From: UBA4416 sp044353195
GTDB taxonomy: Bacteria; Bacteroidota; Bacteroidia; B-17B0; Aurantibacillaceae
Assembly (NCBI GenBank): GCA_044353195.1
Contig: JBILCJ010000001.1
Coordinates: forward strand, 23,888-87,887
Direction: 5' to 3'
Length of the DNA stretch: 64,000 nucleotides
The notes below the pieces were generated by a model. That model made no database searches and was not told the origin of the DNA. It worked only from the letters and a program-made list of their open reading frames with translations. The translations under genes were made by a program, and so were the position numbers. Positions 52,821 to 61,454 of the stretch are shown piece after piece. The first letter of the stretch is position 1; every line of letters begins with the position of its first letter.

Positions 52821-54035
52821 TTGAAAAAAAACATTCTATATATTTTTAATGGTAACGATTTATTAAATCACGCTTCTGGAGTTAGAAAAAAAGTGATTTC
52901 AAAAATTGAAAACTTAAATACGATTGATACGGTATGCCAAGGAATTTCATTTTCAAATGAAATTTCAGAACCAAATAAAGTAGAAAACTATTTTACGATT
53001 ATACCATTTCAAAAAAAACAAAGAAGATTTTTTAATAGTACTTATCAAAACAGGCTAGTGTATCAAGCATTGAATTTGTTTTTAGACAAACATATTCATA
53101 AGTATACGCATATTATTTTTCGTTATCCCCTAGCGTCATATTCTTTATTTAAATTAGTAAAAAAACATAAAAATAAAATAGTATTTGAACATAACACAAA
53201 AGAAATAGAAGAAATAGAATTACAATCAAAGAATTTTAGAAACTCACTATTATTTTCATTTAAGCCTGGTTATTTTGTATATCTGTTAGAAAGAGGATAT
53301 TTTCAAACATGGCAAGAAAAATATTATGCAAAAAAAATATTTCAATATGCTCATAGCGGAATTGCTGTAACTAATGAAATTGCTAATTATGAAATGGGTC
53401 GTTGTAATTCGTATCATGTAAGTGTGATAACAAACGGAATAGAAACAGAAGGTTGTCAGCTAAGAAACTTACACCGATTTAATGGTAATGAATTGAATAT
53501 GTTTATGCTGTTAGGTGCAGGATCTGCCTGGCATGGAATAGATAGAATAATAAATAGTCTTGAAAATTATAAAGGTGACAAAAAAATCACACTTGATTTT
53601 ATTGGAAATTTAAGTGAGTTTGATTTAAAATTGATTAGCAAGTCTCGCATAAAAAATCAAATTAGAATCATCAATTCAGTTAATGCAGTTGATTTAACTA
53701 ATCTATTGAATAAATATCATATTGGTATAGGTTCATTATCAGTTTGTAAAATTGGTTTAGAAGAAGCAACACCATTAAAAACACGTGAATATATTGCGCG
53801 TGGTTTCCCTATTATTATAGGCTACACTGATACCGATATGGTGAATCATTCTGAATTTCAGATGTATTGTTATCAAGTGCCAAATAATGATAGTGTAATA
53901 AATATGAATAGTTTGTTTCAGTTTGTTGAATCTGTTTATATCGATACGAATCATCCTGAAAAAATTAGGGGATTAGCGTTTAAATATATGGATACAAAAG
54001 TTAAAATGAATGCATTATTAAATTTGTTGAATTAA
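52821..54035 (+). CDS. Glycosyltransferase family 4-like protein
   Basis: 404 aa with TTG start 3 bp after the AsnB-like stop. Domain order: acceptor domain with FRYPLASYSLFKLVKKH and VFEHNTKEIEE, then the GT-B donor domain with GIAVTNEIANYE, VITNGIETEG, MLLGAGSAWHGIDRII, LDFIGNLSEFD and the end of the nucleotide site in GLEEATPLKTREYIARGFPIIIG (E-x7-E-like). A retaining GT of the polysaccharide locus. The residue pattern shows a soluble, possibly membrane-associated enzyme. Confidence 0.8.
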   Translation: MKKNILYIFNGNDLLNHASGVRKKVISKIENLNTIDTVCQGISFSNEISEPNKVENYFTIIPFQKKQRRFFNSTYQNRLVYQALNLFLDKHIHKYTHIIFRYPLASYSLFKLVKKHKNKIVFEHNTKEIEEIELQSKNFRNSLLFSFKPGYFVYLLERGYFQTWQEKYYAKKIFQYAHSGIAVTNEIANYEMGRCNSYHVSVITNGIETEGCQLRNLHRFNGNELNMFMLLGAGSAWHGIDRIINSLENYKGDKKITLDFIGNLSEFDLKLISKSRIKNQIRIINSVNAVDLTNLLNKYHIGIGSLSVCKIGLEEATPLKTREYIARGFPIIIGYTDTDMVNHSEFQMYCYQVPNNDSVINMNSLFQFVESVYIDTNHPEKIRGLAFKYMDTKVKMNALLNLLN

Positions 54036-55256
54036 ATGAGTTTAAAAAAAACGATATATGTTTTTACTTCTAGTTTTCCTTTTGATGCAAGTGGAGAAAC
54101 GTATTTATGGGATGAATTATTATATTTAGCTAAAGCATTTGATGCTGTTTACTTTTTACCTCAAAATGGAACTGTTTCCATTAAGTCTTTACCTGAAAAT
54201 TGTTTTGTAATCCCACCGCCAATAATTAATAAGCAAAAATTAAGTATCTCTATTTTGCTTAAAGCTATTAAATGGGTATTTAGTGATTTTAATTTATTAG
54301 TAAAAAAAAAGTTAGTTTCTAAATTAATTGTATATAATTATTCGTTACTCAAGCAATTATTAGTAAAAGCAAATTATTACTCATCCATTATAAAAAATTC
54401 CCATTCAGAAAATGTTTATTTATATGCGTATTGGTTTAGTGATTATGCAACTATCGCTGCATTGGTCAAGCAGATGTTACCTCAATCTGTTGCAATCAGC
54501 AGAGCACATGGTTTCGACGTATTTGAAAATCAAACAGAGTATAATTTTATCCCATTTCGTAAACTACAATTTAAGTATATAGATTCTGTTTTTTCTGTTT
54601 CAAAAGCCGGAGCTAATCACTTGAAAAAAAATAACCCAACTTATGAAAAAAAAATAAAATCGAGTTATTTGGGAACCTTAAATGACACAAATCAAATAAA
54701 TCCTATTTCAGAGAAATTTCAAATAGCAAGTTGTTCTATCATTCGTGACGTTAAGCGCTTGCATTTAATGGTAGATATTTTAAAACACATTGAAATACCT
54801 GTCACGTGGCATGTTATTGGCAATGGACCTGATTTTGAAAATATACAAAAACTAGTAACAACTCTCCCAAATCATATTGAAGTTGTTTTTTATGGATTGT
54901 TATCAAAACAAGAAATTGATTTATTTTATAAAACAACCGCTATTAATTTATTTATAAGTTTGAGTTCTTCCGAAGGTTTGCCAGTATCTATGATGGAAGC
55001 ACAAAGTTATGGAATACCAATAATGAGCACAAATGTAGGTGGTTGCAATGAAATTTGTAATGATAAAACCGGATTTTTAATTGAACCTAATTTTGTTGCA
55101 AAAAATGTTTCTGATAGAATCATGGAGTTTAGTTATTCAAATAAAAACACACATGAGTTTCACCAAAAATGCAGACTATATTGGGAAATGCATTTTAATG
55201 CAGATGTTAATTACAAGGAATTTACATCTTCTATCAATCATTTAATTCTTGCATAA
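54036..55256 (+). CDS. Glycosyltransferase family 4 protein
   Basis: 406 aa. N-terminal VFTSSFPFDASGETYLWDELLYLAK, SRAHGFDVFENQ and SVSKAGANHLKK; the donor site has ASCSIIRDVKRLHLMVDIL, WHVIGNGPDFENIQKL and LSSSEGLPVSMMEAQSYGIPIMS with an intact E-x7-E pair. Similar to WcaL/colanic-acid type transferases. It directly abuts the previous gene (no spacer). It is the last intact gene before the scar at 55261-55517. Confidence 0.85.
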   Translation: MSLKKTIYVFTSSFPFDASGETYLWDELLYLAKAFDAVYFLPQNGTVSIKSLPENCFVIPPPIINKQKLSISILLKAIKWVFSDFNLLVKKKLVSKLIVYNYSLLKQLLVKANYYSSIIKNSHSENVYLYAYWFSDYATIAALVKQMLPQSVAISRAHGFDVFENQTEYNFIPFRKLQFKYIDSVFSVSKAGANHLKKNNPTYEKKIKSSYLGTLNDTNQINPISEKFQIASCSIIRDVKRLHLMVDILKHIEIPVTWHVIGNGPDFENIQKLVTTLPNHIEVVFYGLLSKQEIDLFYKTTAINLFISLSSSEGLPVSMMEAQSYGIPIMSTNVGGCNEICNDKTGFLIEPNFVAKNVSDRIMEFSYSNKNTHEFHQKCRLYWEMHFNADVNYKEFTSSINHLILA

Positions 55257-55260
55257 ATAC

Positions 55261-55377
55261 ATGACTTTAAACACAGTTAAAATAAAATTGATTGACTTTT
55301 TATCTGAGAATTATTTTTTAATCGGAGCACTTTTTATTTTACGAATTTATCTATCTTCTTATATTTTTAATGAGTAA
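55261..55377 (+). pseudogene. 5' remnant of a membrane-protein gene
   Basis: ATG then 38 codons reading MTLNTVKIKLIDFLSENYF followed by the hydrophobic LIGALFILRIYLSSYIF, then a stop. It looks like the N-terminal cytoplasmic leader and first helix of a polytopic envelope protein such as a polymerase or glycosyltransferase, cut off after one helix. It could also be a free 38-aa peptide; the direct run into another gene's remnant favours a truncated gene. Confidence 0.45.
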
Positions 55378-55517
55378 CTCACGATCAAAGAGAATTGCCA
55401 AACTCAGATTTTTATTCTGATTGTTTGCTTCGATTGCCTATGTATTATGAGTTAACATCAAGTGACTTGAAATTAATATGCAATGAAATAACAGTATACT
55501 ATCAATCTAAAGATTAA
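55374..55517 (+). pseudogene. 3' remnant of a WecE/FdtB-type sugar aminotransferase
   Basis: The frame that opens after a stop at 55371-55373 gives about 47 residues: THDQRELPNSDFYSDCLLRL followed by PMYYELTSSDLKLICNEIT and a stop at 55515-55517. The LLRLP-x-YYxL pattern followed by an amphipathic helix is the C terminus of DegT/DnrJ/EryC1/StrS aminotransferases of the TDP-4-keto-6-deoxyhexose kind. There is no start codon and no catalytic region, so this is a fragment left by deletion or recombination. Confidence 0.65.
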
Positions 55518-55564
55518 TTAAAAATTAAATAAACTCACTTTATTTTATAAATAAATTAAAAACT

Positions 55565-56581
55565 ATGTTAGACTTAAATCATAAATCAATTTTAATTACT
55601 GGCGGAACAGGTTCTCTTGGTCAGCAGTTAACCAAAACTATTTTAGAACGTTGGCCATTAGTTAAACGTTTAGTTATTTTATCGCGAGATGAACAAAAAC
55701 AGTTTCAAATGAATCAAGAATTTCCTGAAACTAAATATGCAGCAATGCGTTATTTTATAGGTGATATAAGAGATTACGATCGGCTTGTAAGAGCGTTTGA
55801 AGGTATTGAATACGTGATTCATGCTGCGGCGATGAAGCATGTTCATATTGCAGAATACAATCCGATTGAATGTGTTAAAACAAATGTATTGGGTGCAGAA
55901 AATGTGATCAATGCCGCGATGGCTACTGGTGTAAAACATGTGGTTGCTCTTTCTACTGATAAAGCAGCGGCCCCAATTAATTTATATGGTGCTACAAAGT
56001 TATGTTCAGATAAATTATTTGTTGCAGCTAATAATATTAAAGGTACACGCGATATTAAATTTTCAGTGGTTCGTTATGGAAATGTAATGGGTTCTAATGG
56101 CTCAGTCATCCCATTTTTTTTAAACCGAAAAAAAACAGGTGTGTTACCAATTACTGACGTTACGATGACACGATTTAATATTTCTTTGCAAGAAGGTGCT
56201 GATATGGTTTTACACGCAATGGAAACAGCTTGGGGCGGAGAAATTTTTGTTCCAAAAATACCTTCTTATAAAATTACAGATGTGGCTGAAGCCATTGGGC
56301 CAGAATGTAAGCATGAAATTATAGGAATACGTCCAGGTGAAAAAATTCATGAAGAAATGATTACCTCTTCCGATTCATTTTCAACTTACGACCTCGGAAA
56401 ATATTATGCTATTTTACCACAAGTTACTAATTGGAACATGAATGATTATATAGATCATTTTAATGCAGCAAAAGTTCCAGTTGGGTTTCAATATAATTCT
56501 GCCGAAAATACAGAATGGGTTGGTGTTGATGAAATTAGGTTTTTAATTAAAAAACATGTGGACGAGAATTTTGTTGTTTGA
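55565..56581 (+). CDS. pseB: UDP-GlcNAc 4,6-dehydratase (inverting), PseB-like
   Basis: 338 aa. The Rossmann loop is ILITGGTGSLGQQLTK, with the Asp/Lys/Tyr-type catalytic region in AAAMKHVHIAEYNP, LSTDKAAAPINLYGATK (TDKA in place of classic serine motifs, as in PseB/FlaA1) and VRYGNVMGSNGSVIPFF. First step of pseudaminic acid synthesis: UDP-GlcNAc to UDP-2-acetamido-2,6-dideoxy-beta-L-arabino-hexos-4-ulose. WbjB/CapE relatives have similar sequence; the presence of PseI at the right end of the window supports PseB. It starts the nonulosonic acid module. Confidence 0.88.
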   Translation: MLDLNHKSILITGGTGSLGQQLTKTILERWPLVKRLVILSRDEQKQFQMNQEFPETKYAAMRYFIGDIRDYDRLVRAFEGIEYVIHAAAMKHVHIAEYNPIECVKTNVLGAENVINAAMATGVKHVVALSTDKAAAPINLYGATKLCSDKLFVAANNIKGTRDIKFSVVRYGNVMGSNGSVIPFFLNRKKTGVLPITDVTMTRFNISLQEGADMVLHAMETAWGGEIFVPKIPSYKITDVAEAIGPECKHEIIGIRPGEKIHEEMITSSDSFSTYDLGKYYAILPQVTNWNMNDYIDHFNAAKVPVGFQYNSAENTEWVGVDEIRFLIKKHVDENFVV

Positions 56582-56698
56582 GAAATTTAACAGTTAAAAT
56601 CACGATATTTAAAGTTGGAAAATAATGATTCTTTATTTTAAGGTTTTTTTACCTAAATAGGATAAAAAATTAAATTAATAAAAACATAAAATAAAACT

Positions 56699-57892
56699 AT
56701 GGAATTAAAAAGGTGTTCAAAGTGTATAACTCCAGAAACACATGAGACAATTGTGTTTGACGACAAGGGAGTTTGTAATGTTTGTATAAACATTAAATTG
56801 AAAGAGTCAATGGATTGGAGTTTAAAAAAAAATGAATTAGATTTATTGATTGATCAATATCGTGGTAAATACGACTATGATTGCATTGTACCTTTTAGTG
56901 GTGGAAAAGATAGTGCCTGGACATTGTATTATCTTGTAAATATTTGTAAAGTAAAACCATTGGTTGTGCGTTTCGATCATGGGTTTTTACGCCCAAATAT
57001 TGAAGAGAATACTAAACGTGTTTTAAAAAAATTGGGTGTAGATTTCCATCATTTCACACCTAATTGGAATGTGGTAAAAAAACTAATGTTGCAATCATTT
57101 TTAGAAAAAGGAGATTTTTGCTGGCATTGTCATACCGGAATTTTTTCTTACCCAATGCGTGTTGCTATTAATTATAATGTACCATTAATTTTTTGGGGAG
57201 AGCCTTCATCAGAATACACTGCTTATTATTCATACGACCAACCAGAAGAAGTGGATGAAAAAAAATTTAATAGGTTTATTAACCTTGGCATTAATGCAGA
57301 AGATATGTTGGTTAGATTTGGTGGTGATCTAGATTCTCGGGACATAAAGCCTTATTCATATCCATCACTTAAAGATTTAAGAAGAATAAATTACCGTTCT
57401 GTTTGTTTAGGTTCATACATACCATGGGATGTAAAGAAACAAGTTGAAATTTTACAAAAAGAATTAGATTGGCAGGGTGATGAAGTAGAAAATGTTCCTT
57501 CGCAATATAGTTATGAGAAGATAGAATGTTATATGCAAGGAGTAAGGGATTACATTAAATACATAAAAAGGGGTTATACACGACCAACGCATTTGGCTTC
57601 AATAGATATTAGGAATGATCGTATGGATCGAAATGATGCTTTAGATTTGATTCAGAAATACGAAGGAAAAAAACCAAAGAGTCTTCAGATTTTTTTAGAT
57701 TTTATTGGTCTAACAGAAAAGGAATTTTTTGAAATTGCAATTAGTCATGCTGTATCTCCATGGGAGTTTGATATGGAAAGCACTATGGAGGAAAGTAAGA
57801 AAATGAAAGACTTTGACGAATGGTACAAAGGTGACGGATTAAATAGGGCAGAAGCTGAGATTTTATTAAACCGATATAACTCCTCAAAATAG
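56699..57892 (+). CDS. N-acetyl sugar amidotransferase (WbpG/PseA type)
   Basis: 397 aa. N-terminal Cys6/Cys9 and Cys26/Cys29 form a likely zinc site; the PP-loop SGGKDS is at residues 67-72. RFDHGFLRPN and FCWHCHTGIF (a second Cys pair) are typical. The family turns an N-acetyl group of a sugar into an acetamidino group using ATP and ammonia supplied by HisH/HisF, as in P. aeruginosa O5 ManNAc3NAmA and Campylobacter Pse5Ac7Am or legionaminic analogues. HisH follows after 1 bp, then HisF, so this set is complete. 116 bp after pseB. Confidence 0.9.
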   Translation: MELKRCSKCITPETHETIVFDDKGVCNVCINIKLKESMDWSLKKNELDLLIDQYRGKYDYDCIVPFSGGKDSAWTLYYLVNICKVKPLVVRFDHGFLRPNIEENTKRVLKKLGVDFHHFTPNWNVVKKLMLQSFLEKGDFCWHCHTGIFSYPMRVAINYNVPLIFWGEPSSEYTAYYSYDQPEEVDEKKFNRFINLGINAEDMLVRFGGDLDSRDIKPYSYPSLKDLRRINYRSVCLGSYIPWDVKKQVEILQKELDWQGDEVENVPSQYSYEKIECYMQGVRDYIKYIKRGYTRPTHLASIDIRNDRMDRNDALDLIQKYEGKKPKSLQIFLDFIGLTEKEFFEIAISHAVSPWEFDMESTMEESKKMKDFDEWYKGDGLNRAEAEILLNRYNSSK

Positions 57893-57893
57893 A

Positions 57894-58511
57894 ATGATAG
57901 GTATTATTGATTACGGGATGGGAAATTTGTTATCAGTTAAAAATGCGGTTGAATATTTAGGTTTTGACGCTGAATTAGTTACCCATCCTACAAATATTTC
58001 TGCGTATGATAAATTAATTCTTCCTGGTGTTGGTGCATTTCACGATTGTATAAAAAACATAACAGAGAAAGGTTTTGTAAATGAATTGAATTTGGCTGTA
58101 CTAGAAAAGAAAAAACCAATACTTGGAATATGTCTTGGAATGCAAGTTATGGCATCCATTGGCAATGAAGGCGGAAAAAAAATGGGTTTATCTTGGTTTG
58201 ACGCAGAGGTTGAATTAATTGTATCTGAAAATTCAAAGTGCAAAATTCCACACGTTGGATGGAGTGAAACATCTTATTCAAATCATCCTTTATTTAAAGA
58301 TATAAATGGCACACCGGAGTTTTATTTTGTGCATTCTTATCACATGAAATGTAAGAGCAAAAACGATGTGATTGCAACATTTAATCATGGAGGCGTTTTT
58401 ACTGCAGCAGTAGCTAAACAAAATATTGTTGGTTGCCAGTTTCATCCTGAAAAAAGTCAGGAACATGGTTTAAAAGTTTTAAGCAATTTTATCAATCAAT
58501 CGTTTAATTAA
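57894..58511 (+). CDS. HisH-like glutamine amidotransferase, second copy
   Basis: 205 aa. Nucleophile Cys80 in LGICLGMQ; His-Glu in QFHPEKSQ. N terminus IIDYGMGNLLSVKNAVEYLGF. It hydrolyses glutamine for the acetamidino reaction of the preceding amidotransferase. The stop overlaps the next ATG as TAATG, the same junction as in the first pair at 44711, which suggests a common ancestral hisHF unit. The two HisH copies are clearly diverged in sequence, so they are not a recent duplication. Confidence 0.88.
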   Translation: MIGIIDYGMGNLLSVKNAVEYLGFDAELVTHPTNISAYDKLILPGVGAFHDCIKNITEKGFVNELNLAVLEKKKPILGICLGMQVMASIGNEGGKKMGLSWFDAEVELIVSENSKCKIPHVGWSETSYSNHPLFKDINGTPEFYFVHSYHMKCKSKNDVIATFNHGGVFTAAVAKQNIVGCQFHPEKSQEHGLKVLSNFINQSFN

Positions 58512-59293
58512 TGGTAAAACATAGAATAATTCCTAAATTATTATTAAAGTCTATAAATTTTGGTGATACAAAACGAATGGTTTTAGTAACCACAGTTAAT
58601 TATGATAAAGTAATTAATGCTGGTGATCCTGTATCACAAGCTAAAATTTATGAAGCACAATCGGCCGACGAACTTGTTTTTTTAAATATTCAACCATCAA
58701 TAGAAAATAAGTTACTAGCACTTAATATTATTAGAAAGTTAAGTGAAGAGATATTTATGCCAATAACTGTTGGTGGCGGTGTTAGTACTTTAGATGATAT
58801 CAGAAATTTGCTTTCTAATGGTGCAGATAAAGTTTCCATTAATACCTCTGCGGTCACTAATCCAGCATTTATTTCTTTAGCTTCGAAAAAATTTGGTGCG
58901 CAGTGCGTGGTGGTAAGTATTGATTATATGAAAATTAATGGCATTCGTAAAGTATTTATTAATAGCGGTAAAACAGCAACTGATTTAGATCCATTAGCAT
59001 GGGCTATCAAATGCGAAGAACTGGGAGCTGGTGAAATTTTAATTAGCTCTATTGATAATGATGGGACAAAAAAGGGTTTAGATATTGAATTATTTGAACA
59101 ACTTTGTAAAGAAGTGAGAATACCTGTTATTGTATCTGGAGGCTGTGGTTTAGCCAGCCATTTCATTGATGGCTTTAACGCAGGGGCTGATGCTGTATGC
59201 GCAGGGACATTTTTTTGTTTTAAAGATCAGAACCCAATTCAAACGCGTTCACGCATAGCAAATGCAGGAATTACAATTAGACTTCATCGTTAA
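58511..59293 (+). CDS. AglZ/HisF2-like acetamidino-modification protein, second copy
   Basis: 260 aa. HisF-type barrel; position 11 is Leu (RIIPKLLLKS) instead of catalytic Asp, and the Asp130 equivalent is kept (VVVSIDYMKI). Phosphate loops remain (VGGGVSTLDD; SGGCGLASHF). Together with the HisH and amidotransferase just upstream, it forms the ammonia channel complex for making an acetamidino sugar. Not for histidine synthesis. The C terminus is slightly longer than in the first copy. Confidence 0.88.
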   Translation: MVKHRIIPKLLLKSINFGDTKRMVLVTTVNYDKVINAGDPVSQAKIYEAQSADELVFLNIQPSIENKLLALNIIRKLSEEIFMPITVGGGVSTLDDIRNLLSNGADKVSINTSAVTNPAFISLASKKFGAQCVVVSIDYMKINGIRKVFINSGKTATDLDPLAWAIKCEELGAGEILISSIDNDGTKKGLDIELFEQLCKEVRIPVIVSGGCGLASHFIDGFNAGADAVCAGTFFCFKDQNPIQTRSRIANAGITIRLHR

Positions 59294-59303
59294 ATAATAA
59301 AAT

Positions 59304-59834
59304 ATGTTGATAGGAAAAAAAATTTGTTTAAGACCAATAACCATAGAAGATGCAAATGATATATACGTGTCATGGCTAAATGATAAAGAAGTAAATCAAT
59401 TTCTTGAAAGTCGATTTGTTTTTGCTACAAAGGAGAATGTTAAAAATTTTATTGAAACAACAATTAGTTCCGATAGTAATGTTTTTTTTGCTATTTGTGA
59501 GATGCAAAATAATAGACATATTGGAAATATCAAATTAGGGCCAATAAACAAATATCACAAACGTGCTGATATAGGTATATTAATAGGTGAAAAATCCTGT
59601 TGGGGTAAAGGATATGGGGCAGAAGCAATTAAGCTAATCACTGAATACGCTTTTGATATATTGGGACTTAAGAAAGTTAATGCTGGTTGTTATAGTAATA
59701 ATTTTGGTTCAGAAAAAGCTTTTCAAAATGCAGGTTTTCAAAGAGAAGGTCTCTTTAGAAGTCATTTTTTGTCGGTAAGTGGTGAATGGGTCGATTTAAT
59801 ATATTTTGCAATGTATAATGAAAGAGAAATTTAA
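59304..59834 (+). CDS. GNAT N-acetyltransferase (RimJ/RimL-like), possible sugar N-acetyltransferase
   Basis: 176 aa. The GNAT fold is seen in ICLRPITIEDANDIYVSWLND at the N terminus, the acetyl-CoA loop in GEKSCWGKGYGAEAIKLI, and NAGCYSNNFGSEKAFQNAGF near the C terminus. In nonulosonic acid loci, enzymes of this kind (PseH) acetylate the 4-amino group of the UDP-sugar. A second, tandem GNAT is encoded at 62780, so the two may acetylate different amino groups. Assignment as PseH is not certain. 10 bp after the HisF copy. Confidence 0.8.
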   Translation: MLIGKKICLRPITIEDANDIYVSWLNDKEVNQFLESRFVFATKENVKNFIETTISSDSNVFFAICEMQNNRHIGNIKLGPINKYHKRADIGILIGEKSCWGKGYGAEAIKLITEYAFDILGLKKVNAGCYSNNFGSEKAFQNAGFQREGLFRSHFLSVSGEWVDLIYFAMYNEREI

Positions 59835-59839
59835 TTTTA

Positions 59840-60706
59840 ATGAATCAAATTAATAGAATTATATTAGGAACTGCTCAATTTGGTTTAAATTATGGCATCA
59901 GTAATTCTTCAGGAAAGTTGGATAAGAAAGATGTTTTTAAATTGTTTGATAAGGCCTTTGAATATGGGGTAAGTATTTTAGATACGGCTGAGGTATATGG
60001 AAATGCTCATGCCTTAATAGGTGAGTATAATAAAAGGCAAACTAAATTTTTAATTAACACAAAATTAAAAATCGTTAATAGTAATATTAAGAAACAGATA
60101 GATCAACTTTTATTAGATTTGAACGTTGACGTAATTAATACATTTATGTTTCATTCACCTTCCGGGTATTTTGATGCTAATTCAAAAATAATCGAATCAC
60201 TTAATGAAATTAAAAATTCTGGAAAAATAAATAACATTGGCATTTCATTATACACAAATGAGGATATTTTGAGAACTCTTGATGAATCTATTGTTTCAAT
60301 TATTCAGGCCCCATTTAATTTATTAGATAACAATTTTCAACGAAAATCTGTATTTAATAATTTAGAAAATCATCATAAAGAAATTCATGTCCGATCTATT
60401 TTTTTGCAAGGATTGTTTTTAAAGGAAGAGTCAAAAATACCCAATGTATTAAAACCTCTCTTGATTTATATTCAGAAATTAAAAGATATTGCAAATAACG
60501 AAGGCTTAACCATAGAGCAATTGGCTCTTGCTTATGTTGTTGCACAAAAAAAGATAAACAATATAATAATTGGTGTTGATAATCTTTTTCAGCTTGAAAA
60601 TAATATCCAACTTTTAGAAAAAAAATTATCTAGAGCTACTAAAAAATTAATCGATGAGATTGATGTAAACGAATCTAATCTGCTTTATCCTTATAACTGG
60701 AAATAA
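59840..60706 (+). CDS. Aldo/keto reductase of the nonulosonic acid locus
   Basis: 288 aa. AKR fold: ILGTAQFGLNYG at the N terminus, the catalytic tetrad Asp/Tyr in LDTAEVYGNAH, Lys in INTKLKI and His in FMFHSPSG, and cofactor contacts near IIIGVDNLFQLENN. It reduces a keto or aldehyde group with NADPH. Neighbours imply a 4-keto or C-7 sugar intermediate as substrate, but no AKR is part of the textbook pseudaminic route, so the step is unknown. Spacing of 5 and 0 bp on each side shows operon membership. Confidence 0.85.
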   Translation: MNQINRIILGTAQFGLNYGISNSSGKLDKKDVFKLFDKAFEYGVSILDTAEVYGNAHALIGEYNKRQTKFLINTKLKIVNSNIKKQIDQLLLDLNVDVINTFMFHSPSGYFDANSKIIESLNEIKNSGKINNIGISLYTNEDILRTLDESIVSIIQAPFNLLDNNFQRKSVFNNLENHHKEIHVRSIFLQGLFLKEESKIPNVLKPLLIYIQKLKDIANNEGLTIEQLALAYVVAQKKINNIIIGVDNLFQLENNIQLLEKKLSRATKKLIDEIDVNESNLLYPYNWK

Positions 60707-61453
60707 ATGATACTTGCCATAACCCAAGCCAGAATGTCTTCGACAAGATTACCGTCTAAAGTTTTAATGATGGTTAACAACGATACATTATTGGACATTC
60801 ATGTAAAACGTGTTTCTCAATCAAAGTATATAGATAAGCATGTTGTGGCAACATCTGATAGTCTATCAGATAATATATTATATGAGCATTGTCAGGATAA
60901 CAATATTGAATGTTACAGAGGTAGTGAAGATGACGTATTAGACAGATTTTACAAAGTAGCTCAAATATTTAAACCAAAGATATTGGTGAGACTTACTGCA
61001 GATTGCCCATTGATAGATGCTGAATTGATTGATAAGGCAATATGTTTGTTTATCTCTGAAGGAGTTGATTATGTTAGCAATACAATGATTTTGAGTTTTC
61101 CAGATGGTTTAGATGTTGAAGTTTTTTCGATTGAGGCTTTGGAAAAAGCTTGGCGGTTTGCTTCACTAAATTCGGAAAGAGAACACGTTACACCCTATAT
61201 TTGGAAAAATTCAGACTACATGGGGATACAAATGTTTTCTTCCAAGAACCTTTTATCAAAAAAAGATTTTTCTAAATACAGATTGACAGTTGATGAAAAG
61301 GAAGATTTTGTCTTGGTGGAGAATCTAATAAAAAGATTAGGCACTAAATGTTCTTGGCTGCATTATGTTAATTGTATTGTGGAAAATAAAATTGAGATAA
61401 ATAATAAGTTTTCGAGAAATGAAGGCTATAATAAATCATTAAAAAAAGACTGA
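60707..61453 (+). CDS. SpsF/NeuA-like cytidylyltransferase
   Basis: 248 aa. The N-terminal nucleotide-binding loop ITQARMSSTRLPSKVL and the VRLTADCPLID motif mark the SpsF (spore coat polysaccharide F) / CMP-KDO synthetase family. It would activate a sugar acid with CTP; here a CMP-nonulosonate synthase (PseF-like function) is likely, though this branch is distinct from classic PseF. Short basic tail. ATG directly follows the aldo/keto reductase stop. Confidence 0.8.
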   Translation: MILAITQARMSSTRLPSKVLMMVNNDTLLDIHVKRVSQSKYIDKHVVATSDSLSDNILYEHCQDNNIECYRGSEDDVLDRFYKVAQIFKPKILVRLTADCPLIDAELIDKAICLFISEGVDYVSNTMILSFPDGLDVEVFSIEALEKAWRFASLNSEREHVTPYIWKNSDYMGIQMFSSKNLLSKKDFSKYRLTVDEKEDFVLVENLIKRLGTKCSWLHYVNCIVENKIEINNKFSRNEGYNKSLKKD

Positions 61454-61454
61454 T

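Larger units (their letters stand above)
55257..55564 (+). other. 308-bp spacer holding decayed gene pieces
   Basis: No intact gene. It contains a 38-codon membrane-like ORF (55261-55377) that runs straight into a broken aminotransferase 3' end (55374-55517), then about 47 bp of A/T-rich leader for the PseB-like gene. No clear promoter match was found. Confidence 0.7.
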
